DNA of 64,000 nt. It comes from Rhodopseudomonas_A sp036404135. Lineage in GTDB: Bacteria; Pseudomonadota; Alphaproteobacteria; Rhizobiales; Xanthobacteraceae. Below, one piece after another: positions 1-8,238 of the stretch. The number at the start of each line of letters is the position of its first letter. Within the stretch, counting starts at the first letter, position 1. The stretch lies in contig NZ_DASWPE010000086.1 of assembly GCF_036404135.1 (NCBI RefSeq), forward strand, positions 24,972 to 88,971. Reading direction: 5' to 3'. The notes under the pieces were generated by a model. The model was not told the origin of the DNA. It worked only from the letters and a program-made list of their open reading frames with translations, and did not search any database. The position numbers and the translations under genes are program-made.

Positions 1-12
1 CCTCCTCCTCGG
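1..12 (-). promoter_or_regulatory. strong ribosome binding site for a gene beyond the left edge
   Basis: Read on the minus strand this is a run of GAGGAGGAGG, a near-perfect Shine-Dalgarno sequence. It lies about 40 bases after the stop of the 739-residue phage protein. The next minus-strand phage gene therefore probably starts just outside the window. Confidence 0.5.
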
Positions 13-50
13 ATGTAGTTAGAGCAATGGCGTCCGGCGGGACGGTGCGC

Positions 51-2270
51 TCATGGTCGGTGTGATCCAGGCGCTGACGGTTCAGCCGGCACCTCGGGCT
101 TCGCGGGGAGCTTGGCCCTTGCGTCGTTGATCCGCTTTTGCTGCGCCTCGCGGTACGCACCGCCGAGTGCGCCCTTGTCGAGCACCATCTGCTGAGTATC
201 GAGGTGGTTGTGCGCGTCGATGACAGCCTTGACGGCGTTCTTCGAGTTCTGGTCCTGCAGGCTGTTGCGCTGATCAGCAGTGGCCTTGTCACGCATCCCC
301 ATCAATTCCTGGGGAGTGATCGTGACCTTGCCACGCCATTCAGTGCCGTCAGGTTCCCTCTTGGGGAGCCTGATCTCCAGCCCGGTGCGCTTATCGCGGA
401 GCCCGTAGGTGCCGTCACCAGCATCGTAGACGCCGATGTCGGACTTGGTAGCGCCCTTGTAGTCGTGGCGGGACTGGATCGCCGGCAAGAGCTGATCGAT
501 CTTCGCGTCCAAGAACTTCTGCGCATCGCTCGTGGCCATGTTGGGGACCGTGGACAATGCGCTGCCGTTGACTTGGAAGGTGTTCTTCTTGACGAAGTCG
601 GTTGCGAGTTCGACGGCCTTCTCGGCGGTAATCTGGCCGCTCTTGCCGAGCAGCTTGGCGATCTGATCCACCTTCTGACGGGCGAAGCCGGCGTTGTAGG
701 CGTCGCTGCTGAACCAGCTACCATCCGGCGGCAAGCTGGCGACGGTGCTGGAAATGCTGGCGAGCTTCTTGTTGAGGCCCTCGGGATCATTCTTCGCCAT
801 CGGGTTCTTCACCACGTTGGCGGCGAGGTCCATCGCCTGATCGGCGTCGAGGTGCATCGAGCCGGTGGCCACGTCCATCACCGAGTAGAACTCCTTGGTG
901 GCCGGTGTGAGCCCCATCTTCTCTTCGGCCCAGGCCCGGTTGTTGTTGGCCATGCCCTGCCACGTCGTGTAGGCGCCGAGGACTGCCTGACGGTTCTGGA
1001 AGTTGGTGGAGAAGTCCCCGCCGATGGCGCGATTGACGCTGTCGTCGAGGGCCTGCTTGAGATGCGGGATCGGGATGTTCGAGTGCTGGGCGACGGCGAT
1101 CTCACGGTCCAAGACGATTTGCGGGTTGCGGCCGGTGGCGGCATCCTGCTGGGACCATGTGAAATACCGCTTGGCGGCGTTCGTCTGCGCGTCGGCGCCG
1201 ATGGTCTCCCATTCCTTGGTCACCTCGTTCTGCTTCCGCTCGGGCTGCACGGCGGCGATCGAGCCATCCTGTCGGCGCAGCGCTTCGAAGGCTTGGTCTT
1301 CCTTGGCGGTGTTCTGATCGCGGGACCAGTTCTTGGCGAACGTCTTCTGAGCTGTCAGGCGGATGTTGGTGACCTTCTCAACCACGTTGCCGCTAAGATC
1401 GTCCTGCAGCGATGGCAGGAGGGTCTTGCCGTCTGCTCCGGGGTTCTGTTGCTTCAACAGGTCGGGCACCAGCTTGGCCTTATCAGGGTCCGCCGCCCAC
1501 CTCTCTAGGATGTCGAGGCGCTCGGCCTTCATGGTCGCGTTCGGGATGTTCGCGGAGCCCTTCGGCCCCAGCTCGGTCGTGATCGAGGACCACGCCTTGC
1601 CTACTTGCTCCGGGGTTACGTCACCCTCCCCGGCCTGCTCCATGAACTTGCGAGCCGTGTTGGTGTTACTAGCCATCAGGGCATCGCTCTGCGCCTTCAT
1701 GGCCTGCGCCCCGTACTGGGTGTAGAGCGGCGCCATGGACGACTTGAGCCCCTGCATCGCCAGCTTGTAGGCCACCGGGTCGCTGGAATAGCGCTTGGTG
1801 ATCTCCTGTGCCGCAGCCGCCGCACGCTGCCGGAGCAGGCCCGTGGGATCGTTCTTCGGGTCGCTGAGGTCGAGCTTCCCGGCCGCAATCTGTGCGTCGA
1901 GGTCCGACTTCGCCGTGCCGCCGAACGCTTGACCGTAGGCGCCCGCCTCCACACCCCGAGCATGGGGGTCATTGATCGGTTGGTAATCCGGGCTACGGCG
2001 ATAGTTGAGGACGTCCTGTTGGGTCATGCCCGCCAGCCGGCCCTCAACTCGCGCCGTCTCCATGGCGGATGCCTGCGCCTTCTGCTGAGCTGCCGCCTGC
2101 GAGCCCCAGGCCGTAAGGCTGGAGTTCAGGCCGCTCAACGCGTCGGCGATGTGCGTGAGGTTGTTGTCGATTTCCGGCCGAGGGGCGCCCGTGAAGGTGT
2201 CGCCCGGCACGTTGCCGCCCTGCAAAGGAACCGGGCCGGCTAGTTCGGGAACCTGTACGCGCCCGCTCAT
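51..2270 (-). CDS. large phage virion-type protein, probably internal/ejection protein
   Basis: A 739-residue soluble protein with no signal peptide or membrane segment. It is rich in Ala, Gln, Lys and Asp with long predicted helices (roughly residues 35-80, 300-480, 640-720). Size, composition and the small gene ahead of it resemble the internal virion (gp15-like) proteins of T7-like podoviruses, but I see no diagnostic motif. It starts with ATG, overlapping the stop of the upstream small gene (ATGA), so the two are translationally coupled. The integrase at 3842 supports a prophage. The function is inferred from general resemblance and context only. Confidence 0.5.
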   Translation of the reverse strand: MSGRVQVPELAGPVPLQGGNVPGDTFTGAPRPEIDNNLTHIADALSGLNSSLTAWGSQAAAQQKAQASAMETARVEGRLAGMTQQDVLNYRRSPDYQPINDPHARGVEAGAYGQAFGGTAKSDLDAQIAAGKLDLSDPKNDPTGLLRQRAAAAAQEITKRYSSDPVAYKLAMQGLKSSMAPLYTQYGAQAMKAQSDALMASNTNTARKFMEQAGEGDVTPEQVGKAWSSITTELGPKGSANIPNATMKAERLDILERWAADPDKAKLVPDLLKQQNPGADGKTLLPSLQDDLSGNVVEKVTNIRLTAQKTFAKNWSRDQNTAKEDQAFEALRRQDGSIAAVQPERKQNEVTKEWETIGADAQTNAAKRYFTWSQQDAATGRNPQIVLDREIAVAQHSNIPIPHLKQALDDSVNRAIGGDFSTNFQNRQAVLGAYTTWQGMANNNRAWAEEKMGLTPATKEFYSVMDVATGSMHLDADQAMDLAANVVKNPMAKNDPEGLNKKLASISSTVASLPPDGSWFSSDAYNAGFARQKVDQIAKLLGKSGQITAEKAVELATDFVKKNTFQVNGSALSTVPNMATSDAQKFLDAKIDQLLPAIQSRHDYKGATKSDIGVYDAGDGTYGLRDKRTGLEIRLPKREPDGTEWRGKVTITPQELMGMRDKATADQRNSLQDQNSKNAVKAVIDAHNHLDTQQMVLDKGALGGAYREAQQKRINDARAKLPAKPEVPAEPSAPGSHRP

Positions 2271-2473
2271 GATGCAAAGTTCATTGTGTTGGCCTTGTTG
2301 TAGCCGGTCATGGCGTTAACGCCCCCGCTGACGATGCGGATGGCGGCGTCGGCGAATGAGGGCTGCGCGGCCTGCTGAACGCTGTTGATGCGCTCGGTGG
2401 CCTGTGCCCGATGATCGTTGATGGTGGCGTCCCACGCAGGGGCGCCCATGCGGATGGTGACTGAGTGCTTCAT
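2267..2473 (-). CDS. small phage protein of unknown function
   Basis: A 68-residue protein beginning MKHSVTIRMGAPAWDATI. A longer reading frame extends upstream to 2584, but this ATG is preferred because GGAG lies 6 bases before it. Its stop overlaps the start of the 739-residue virion-like protein (ATGA). The tail (residues 45-68, SGGVNAMTGYNKANTMNF) is Gly/Asn rich. I recognise no family. Small proteins ahead of internal virion proteins are common in podovirus structural operons. Confidence 0.5.
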   Translation of the reverse strand: MKHSVTIRMGAPAWDATINDHRAQATERINSVQQAAQPSFADAAIRIVSGGVNAMTGYNKANTMNFAS

Positions 2474-3391
2474 GATGGCTCCAAGGTTTCTTTGGGTTGG
2501 CGTGTAACCTATTCCGGAGGTGCATAGATGGTCTACGATTGACGCATGACTAGGCGAAGAAAGAACTCGCTCTCCAGCCCCCATAAATGTCCAGGAAGCC
2601 CATCAGAGGGAGTTGTGGGCAATGGGCCGGCCACGGGGGACCACCACCGGCAATCGCCTCTCTAGAACAGCCTCACACATGGCTTCGCCGGTGGTCGACG
2701 TGGCGCCTCCAGGCCGCTCAGGGCGCCCGTGCAGTCGATGGGCGGGTGAGGCTGCATGGTTCCATCAATGGAACTCAGGGCGCTATTGGCCTCTCCAGGG
2801 CGCTGTGAGGGGCTGGTAGCGTTGGGTCGGGAGATGGTCGGGTCTCCGGGCGGGCTCGTCATGAGAACGTCGTTCACGCGACCAGGACACGGGCACGACC
2901 GCGAGCGTCACCCCGTCAAGGACCACCGCCGGGGATCGGGAAGACTGCCGAGCGGGAGCTTGTTCGGGCGGCCCTTCCACCCGGTGCCCGCGACGCCCGC
3001 CTCAGGTGCTCCAGCAGTGCCGCGTTCAATGGCCATGGCATCGGGGAGCTGAGAGGTCCTGCTGAACGCCTGAGGAGCACGGAGAGAGCAGGCTGTTCGA
3101 GTGGGATCATTCCTCTCCCACGTCAGGGCACCTCATGGAAACCTGACATGAGCCTGAGGCGCCCTGGAGCTAACCTATAGGGAAACCGGAGGGATGGATA
3201 ATAGGAGGAGTGCAACCTATTCCTCTAGGTTGTGCCGATGGCCAAATACGCCGTGCATTCGATTTGTTGCGATGAATACGCAAGAGGCGGGCTCGGCTCG
3301 TTGGTGCGCAACCGTGAGCGTTGCCGCTCGACTTGTGGTTGTCGCTATCGGAAGCCGCGCCCGCCGCTCCTATCAGGCGCCCGGTAGTGGC
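2474..3391. other. gene-poor phage interval with short repeats
   Basis: No reading frame here has convincing coding character; those on both strands are short, Arg/Pro-rich shadows. The interval has several copies of CAGGGCGC or its complement (near 2718, 2772, 2796 and 3160). It also has three copies of the core AACCTAT, at 2506, 3172 and 3214, two of them extended to AACCTATTCC. It may be phage intergenic or decayed early-region DNA. Confidence 0.4.
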
Positions 3392-3655
3392 CTATGCCTG
3401 CAAGACCATCCGGATAATCCAAACCGGGAAGGCGGGTTCATCGCCTTCTCCGCTTCGGTGGTACGGCACGCCGTTGCTCTCGCACATCTTGATCAGGTCG
3501 TCCCTGTCACTTCTAAGCGTATCTTCCGGGCACTCGAACAGGTCAATCGGCTGGTCGAACTCCGTCCAATACTCATGAACGGTGAGCAGCCGCGCCGGAT
3601 CGCGGGCGACGAGGGCCAGCGTCGAGGGCTTGCCGGTCGTCTGATGATGCAGCAT
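3392..3655 (-). CDS. small phage-region protein of unknown function
   Basis: An 87-residue acidic protein starting MLHHQTTGKPSTLALVARD. The ATG at 3655 is preceded by AGGGGA at good spacing; the frame extends further up, but that part reads through the operator-like inverted repeat at 3663-3704 and is probably not translated. The protein looks coding (mixed composition, WTEFDQPIDLFECPEDTL). No family is recognised. Its placement next to the integrase and behind a large operator suggests an early or regulatory phage gene. Confidence 0.5.
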   Translation of the reverse strand: MLHHQTTGKPSTLALVARDPARLLTVHEYWTEFDQPIDLFECPEDTLRSDRDDLIKMCESNGVPYHRSGEGDEPAFPVWIIRMVLQA

Positions 3656-3662
3656 TGGTATT

Positions 3663-3704
3663 CCCCTATAGTTGCTGATCGTAGGATATCTACGATCATA
3701 GGGG
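3663..3704. promoter_or_regulatory. nested inverted repeat, candidate phage operator/promoter
   Basis: Outer arms CCCCTAT (3663-3669) and ATAGGGG (3698-3704) enclose perfect inner arms GATCGTAG (3677-3684) and CTACGATC (3690-3697) around GATAT. The spacer between left outer and inner arms (AGTTGCT) is absent on the right, so it is not a simple hairpin. It lies immediately before the 87-residue gene, where a repressor operator would be expected. Confidence 0.5.
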
Positions 3705-3841
3705 CGCCGCAGCCTCTCACAGAATCGCAAGCTCGCGCCGGCCTGTCAATGGGCTTGGCGAACACCGGGCCGCGCCCCGAGGGTAATTCTCTCGTTCTCG
3801 TTCATCACGTCGTCCCCTTGTTGTCGTCGCCCGGCTTGCCA

Positions 3842-5341
3842 TCAATCGTGTAGCGCGGGAACATGCCCATCGCCGTGGCCCGCGTCGTCGGCGTGACCTA
3901 GCCGTAAGCGTCGCCCTCGCTTTGGTCGCCGTCCGCCGGGGAGATGCGCCACCAGATCGGCACGGTCAATCGCCGTGTTCTCGGGCAACGCCACGGCATT
4001 CACGCAGGCGGCCATGGCCTCCCACGACGCAGCGCCAGCGTAGACGCCCATCGTCATCCCGAGCGGCAAGGCCGTGCCCTCAATCGTGCCATCCTCGACC
4101 TTGTGCCCAATCACGTTGGCAATCGTCCAGGCGGTGTAACCCACTCCGCCCTTCTCCAGCGCCGACACGGCCCGACGGACGAACCAACGCCGCCAACTGT
4201 GGAAGTCCACGTTGGATTGTCGTTGGCCCTCGGCAGCTTTCTCCTCGACACCAAGCCGCCGCCGCTCCCGCGTGAACGACTGGCTTACCGGGGCGGCGCG
4301 GTCCCGCTTCGAGCCGCGGGCCTGCTCTGGCAAGCCCTCGAACAGGTAATCGTCGGGCTGCTTGCCGGCGGTGTGCCGCTCGATCAGCGCCGCGAGCAAA
4401 GGATGCGCCGGGATCGTTCGCATGCCGCTGGATGTCTTGGACCTCGCCACCACGATCTTGCCGGCCTCGCAGTGCTTGACGCGGAGACCGCCGATCTCAT
4501 TCACCCGCAGGCCGCTCAGCGCGGCGAAGAATGAGAACTCCCACTCACGCCGCAGCTTGACGCCGCCGAGCAGCGTCCGCACCTCGTCGTCGGTGAATGG
4601 TCGCTTGTCGTCGCTGGCCGCTTCCTGGCGCTTCTGCGGCTTGTCCAGGCGCTGTTCTTGCCAAGGGTTGGCCTTTACGCCGCACCGCTTCTTCATCCAG
4701 CGCCAGTACGAATGCAGCGCCGAGATGTCCTTGTTGGCCGTGATCACGTTCACCTTGGGCACCACGTACCGATCGTGGATGAAGCGGCCCGCTGTGTCGC
4801 CCGTGATGGCTTCGACCGTTGTCGATGTGGCGTTCTCGCGGCACCATTGCTCCAAGCGCCCGACCATCCGGCGGATGTCGCCCTTGTAGCCGTCAGAGAA
4901 GCAGGACTTCTCTGCAAACCAGCGATCCAGCAGGCTGGCGAGCGGCGTGGCGTTGCCGAGCGCGACAGCCGCGTAACTCTGGCCCGCAGCCCAACCGTGC
5001 TTGCGCTCGACGCGGCCCACCGCTTCACCCAGGGCGTCGGACACGGTCTCTTCGTCCGGGCCATCCCCTCGGGCGGCGTCACGAAATGCATCACGCCAGT
5101 TCAGCGCCTCCGCGTTCAGTGAGGGCTCCGCCACGGCTACCTTCTCGCCCCGCAGCTTCGCCTTGAGTCGCCGGACCACGTCAACCTTCTCCCGCTCGGC
5201 TTCCATCGGATCGCGCGTTGCGAGTGCCTCGCGGAGCTTGGTGGCGCCTATGGTGGCGACAAGCCGGGGAGGGACCCGCACGACGACACGGATTCGGTTG
5301 CCGTGCCATTCGAGCCAACGCCCGAGCTTCTGCTTCGACAT
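3842..5341 (-). CDS. tyrosine recombinase (phage integrase)
   Basis: A 499-residue site-specific integrase. The N-terminal arm-binding region is followed by a SAM-like core-binding domain (about residues 130-225) and the catalytic domain (about 250-440). The full catalytic set is visible: Arg279 (SGLRVNEIGGL), Lys302 (ARSKTSSGMRT), His381-x-x-Arg384 (FHSWRRW), His413 (IGHK) and the nucleophile Tyr434 (MGVYAGA). About 60 residues of Arg/Gly/His-rich tail follow and may be non-essential. It starts with ATG after AGGA and reads away from the tRNA-like attachment site at 5479-5497. Integration of this island at that site is the likely role. Confidence 0.93.
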   Translation of the reverse strand: MSKQKLGRWLEWHGNRIRVVVRVPPRLVATIGATKLREALATRDPMEAEREKVDVVRRLKAKLRGEKVAVAEPSLNAEALNWRDAFRDAARGDGPDEETVSDALGEAVGRVERKHGWAAGQSYAAVALGNATPLASLLDRWFAEKSCFSDGYKGDIRRMVGRLEQWCRENATSTTVEAITGDTAGRFIHDRYVVPKVNVITANKDISALHSYWRWMKKRCGVKANPWQEQRLDKPQKRQEAASDDKRPFTDDEVRTLLGGVKLRREWEFSFFAALSGLRVNEIGGLRVKHCEAGKIVVARSKTSSGMRTIPAHPLLAALIERHTAGKQPDDYLFEGLPEQARGSKRDRAAPVSQSFTRERRRLGVEEKAAEGQRQSNVDFHSWRRWFVRRAVSALEKGGVGYTAWTIANVIGHKVEDGTIEGTALPLGMTMGVYAGAASWEAMAACVNAVALPENTAIDRADLVAHLPGGRRPKRGRRLRLGHADDAGHGDGHVPALHD

Positions 5342-5478
5342 GAACTAGCGTCCTGTGCAGGGGCGGTGGACACGACGTGTCCCCCATTCCGGCCCCCAAG
5401 ATGTCCCCCAAACGGCATGCAAGAAGTCGCTGCAGGACAGGGGTTCAAGCCCTTAGCACAGGCTTGGCGTATAATCCC

Positions 5479-5497
5479 ACTCTCTCCGCCACTGAAG
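5479..5497 (+). other. attachment site: 3' end of a tRNA-Ser-like gene
   Basis: The sequence AATCCCACTCTCTCCGCCA has the form of the last T-loop bases, the acceptor arm (TCTCTCC) and discriminator-CCA of a bacterial tRNA-Ser. No tRNA body precedes it. Lying 138 bases from the integrase start, it is best read as the attachment-site duplication left by integration into a serine tRNA. The intact tRNA should be at the other island end, outside this window. Confidence 0.65.
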
Positions 5498-5606
5498 CGC
5501 TAAGGCCTTCATCACCCTGCTCTCCCAGCCCTGCTTTCCCGAGCGCAAGGCTGGCAGTCTTCGCCCCGGTCGCCGGCTTCATGCGGAATCGCGCAGCCGG
5601 CCGCGC

Positions 5607-6455
5607 TCAATGCCCGAGCGGCTTGCGGAATTTCAGTACGAAATTGTCGGCTTCGCCGATCGCCGCATATTTGTCGCGGTCGAGGTCGCCGAGCGAGAAG
5701 GTCGGCGGCAGCGTCCAGACGCCTTTCGGCCAATTCGCGGTGTCCTTCGGATTGGCGTTGATCTCCGAGGCCGCCACGAATTCGAAGCCGGCGCGCTCGA
5801 CCAGCGCGATCGCGTAGTCCTGCCGGACATAGCCGTCCAGCGCGCGCGGGTCCTGCGCGACGTCGCGCTGGCCGCGATGATCCTCTAATCCTAAGATGCC
5901 GCCGGGCTTCAGCGCGCGATAGAACGCCGCGAGCGCCTCGCTGGCGTTGCCCTGTTTCAGCCAGTTATGCAGGTTGCGGAAGGTGAGAACCAGATCGGCC
6001 GATCTGTCGGGGGCGATGGCGGCCGCATGGCTCGGGCCGAACTCGGTCACCTTGACGCGGCCATAGACCGCGGCGTCGGCGTCGATCTTGAGCTGAAACG
6101 GTGTTTTCGCGTCGGGGGATTCGCTGTTGGCATTCCGCGGTTCGATGGCGGTGTAGTAAGTGCCATGGTCGTGCAGATAGGGCGCCAGAATTTCCGTCCA
6201 ATATCCTGCGCCGGGCCAGATCTCCACCACGGTGGAGCGCGGCGTGATCTCGAAGAACGTCAATTCCTGAAACGGATGCCGCACCGCATCGCGCGCGACC
6301 AAGCGGGCGCTGCGTTGCGGTCCATCGATCGCCGCTTGCAGCGCTTGGGCGTCGCCGGGCTGCGGTTCGGCCGCCTGCGACCCTGGAGCCAGCGTCAGAG
6401 CGATCAGCCAGGCCAATGCCGTGGTGAGCAGCGCGGTGTCCCGGATTTGCGGCAT
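5607..6455 (-). CDS. exported SAM-dependent methyltransferase-like protein (COG4798 type)
   Basis: A 282-residue protein with an N-terminal signal peptide (residues 1-28, cleavage near SQA-AEP). A class I methyltransferase fold follows: motif I is degenerate (VVEIWPGAGYWTEIL, about 77-91) and the post-motif is LKPGGILGLEDH. This matches the predicted periplasmic methyltransferases found in many alphaproteobacteria; their substrate is unknown. The start is supported by GGAGAAGG six bases upstream. It is the first chromosomal gene after the island and is transcribed alone. Confidence 0.75.
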   Translation of the reverse strand: MPQIRDTALLTTALAWLIALTLAPGSQAAEPQPGDAQALQAAIDGPQRSARLVARDAVRHPFQELTFFEITPRSTVVEIWPGAGYWTEILAPYLHDHGTYYTAIEPRNANSESPDAKTPFQLKIDADAAVYGRVKVTEFGPSHAAAIAPDRSADLVLTFRNLHNWLKQGNASEALAAFYRALKPGGILGLEDHRGQRDVAQDPRALDGYVRQDYAIALVERAGFEFVAASEINANPKDTANWPKGVWTLPPTFSLGDLDRDKYAAIGEADNFVLKFRKPLGH

Positions 6456-6610
6456 CGTGCACCTTCTCCGTGTTCGCGGGGCTCGCTCGCTGCGCGCCCG
6501 TCAACATCCGCTGCGCAGCGTAGCGCCAATTCACAGCGCCGGCTATCGCGGCTCGACGCGCCGCGCGGAGGTTGATAAGCCCGCTCTCCGCAGGGAGGTT
6601 TTGAGTCGGC

Positions 6611-8119
6611 ATGACGGTTGCGATCGAGATGGGACACACCGCGGCAGGGGCCGCGGCGACGCTGGACCTTGAAGAATTGCTGGCGACGCGGCTGTTGGTG
6701 CAGGGCAATTCCGGTTCCGGAAAATCCCATCTGCTGCGCCGGCTGCTGGAACAGAGCGCGCCCTGGGTGCAGCAGACCATCGTCGATCCGGAAGGCGATT
6801 TCGTGTCGCTGGCCGAGAGCTTCGGCCATCTGGTGATCGACGCCGAGGTGCACACCGAACGCGGCCTGCAGGTCGCCGGCGAGCGCGCCCGCATCCATCG
6901 CGTCTCCACCGTGCTCAATCTCGAAGGGTTGGATGCCGAGAACCAGATGCGGCGCGCTGCGGCCTTCCTCAACGGGCTGTTCGAGGTCGGCCGCGATCAC
7001 TGGTACCCGATGTTGGTGGTGGTGGACGAGGCGCAGCTGTTCGCGCCCGCGGTCGCCGGCGAAGTCTCCGACGAAGCCCGCAAGCTCTCGCTCGGCGCCA
7101 TGACCAATCTGATGTGCCGCGGCCGCAAGCGCGGCCTGGCCGGCATCATCGCCACCCAGCGGCTCGCCAAGCTCGCCAAGAACGTCGCCGCGGAGGCGTC
7201 GAATTTCCTGATGGGCCGCACCTTCCTCGATATCGACATGGCGCGCGCCGCCGATCTGTTGGGCATGGAGCGGCGCCAGGCCGATGCGTTCCGCGACCTG
7301 GAGCGCGGCCAGTTCATTGCGCTCGGCCCGGCGCTGTCGCGGCGCTCGCTGGCGCTGCGCATCGGTCCCACCGAGACCCAGCCGCGCAATGCCACGCCGC
7401 GCTTGCTGCCGTTGCCGGAGGCCTCCAGCGAGGCCCACGCCATCATTCTCGCGGCGCCGCCGCCCGAGCCGCAACGGCCGCAGCGCCGCTCCCAGCCCGA
7501 CCTGCTCGGCCAATTGATGGCGGCGAAGTCGGCGGCGCTGGAAAGCCGCGCGGAGGCTGTCGAGCAACCGATCAGCGCCGAGCAATTGGCGGAGCGCCAG
7601 CAGCGCGTTGACCGCGTGCTGCGCGCGGTGATGGCCGAGCCCGACGCCGGGTTCCGGCCGATCGGCGTGCTGTATCAGGAATTCGTGGTGCGCTGCCGGA
7701 TCGACGGGCTGGGCTCCGACGTGCCGGATCTGGCGGGCTTCCGTCACATGCTGACGCGGGCCCGCGCCGGGCTCGGCTCCGAGATGGCCGACGACGACGC
7801 CTGGCAGGACGTCTCGGTGCGGGCTTCGATTCTGCCCGAGGAAATGCAGGGCGTGTTCATGATGATCGCGCGCGCCGCCAAGGAGGGCTGGCCGTGCCCG
7901 GGCGACGCGGCGATCGCGCGGGCCTATGGCTCGCACTCGCTGCGCCGGGCGCGACGGCTGTTGAGCTATATCGAGGAGCAGGGGCTGATCGTCTGCCAGC
8001 TCGACGGCGCCGGCCGGCGGATCGTCACGCTGGTCGAACTGGCTTGGGCCACCGCGCCGGGAGATCCGAACGCCGATGAGCCGGCGGCGGAGCAAGGCTG
8101 CGACGCCTCGTCGGAGTGA
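6611..8119 (+). CDS. HerA/DUF87-family ATPase
   Basis: A 502-residue P-loop ATPase. Walker A is GNSGSGKSHLL (about residues 36-46), Walker B is MLVVVDEAQLF (about 135-145), and MCRGRKRGLAGIIATQRLAKL matches sensor and arginine-finger regions of the HerA/FtsK superfamily. The C-terminal third (about 290-500) is Ala/Arg-rich and contains a probable winged helix (ARAYGSHSLRRARRLLSYIEEQGLI). Such stand-alone proteins are annotated as ATP-binding DUF87/DUF853; the substrate (DNA or protein) is unknown. It is monocistronic, ends before a strong terminator, and is convergent with adhE. Confidence 0.8.
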   Translation: MTVAIEMGHTAAGAAATLDLEELLATRLLVQGNSGSGKSHLLRRLLEQSAPWVQQTIVDPEGDFVSLAESFGHLVIDAEVHTERGLQVAGERARIHRVSTVLNLEGLDAENQMRRAAAFLNGLFEVGRDHWYPMLVVVDEAQLFAPAVAGEVSDEARKLSLGAMTNLMCRGRKRGLAGIIATQRLAKLAKNVAAEASNFLMGRTFLDIDMARAADLLGMERRQADAFRDLERGQFIALGPALSRRSLALRIGPTETQPRNATPRLLPLPEASSEAHAIILAAPPPEPQRPQRRSQPDLLGQLMAAKSAALESRAEAVEQPISAEQLAERQQRVDRVLRAVMAEPDAGFRPIGVLYQEFVVRCRIDGLGSDVPDLAGFRHMLTRARAGLGSEMADDDAWQDVSVRASILPEEMQGVFMMIARAAKEGWPCPGDAAIARAYGSHSLRRARRLLSYIEEQGLIVCQLDGAGRRIVTLVELAWATAPGDPNADEPAAEQGCDASSE

Positions 8120-8150
8120 CGATGCGGCGCGTTACAGCGGTTGAAACGAC

Positions 8151-8178
8151 GACGCCCGGCGATGGATCGCCGGGCGTC
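8151..8178. terminator. bidirectional hairpin terminator
   Basis: A perfect 12-bp inverted repeat, GACGCCCGGCGA / TCGCCGGGCGTC around a TGGA loop, lies between the convergent ATPase gene and adhE. No long T tract follows, but its position fits a shared terminator. Confidence 0.7.
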
Positions 8179-8238
8179 GACTGATCGTAGCTCTGCAAAG
8201 CGCTGGGCCGCCAAGGCTCTCGCGCCCGCGCGTCGCGC

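Noticed and set aside
19..54. 11-codon minus-strand frame overlapping the 739-residue protein stop
   Set aside because: It stops after eleven codons; more likely chance between two phage genes than a peptide gene.
138..1508. 456-codon plus-strand frame opposite the phage protein
   Set aside because: Leu/Val/Arg-rich complement of an Ala/Lys/Asp-rich coding strand; no ribosome site or motif.
3194..3853. 219-codon plus-strand frame in the phage region
   Set aside because: It covers the operator-like repeat and the minus-strand 87-residue gene; composition is non-coding.
6404..8095. 563-codon minus-strand frame opposite the HerA-like ATPase
   Set aside because: Antisense to a gene with clear Walker motifs; composition is shadow-like.
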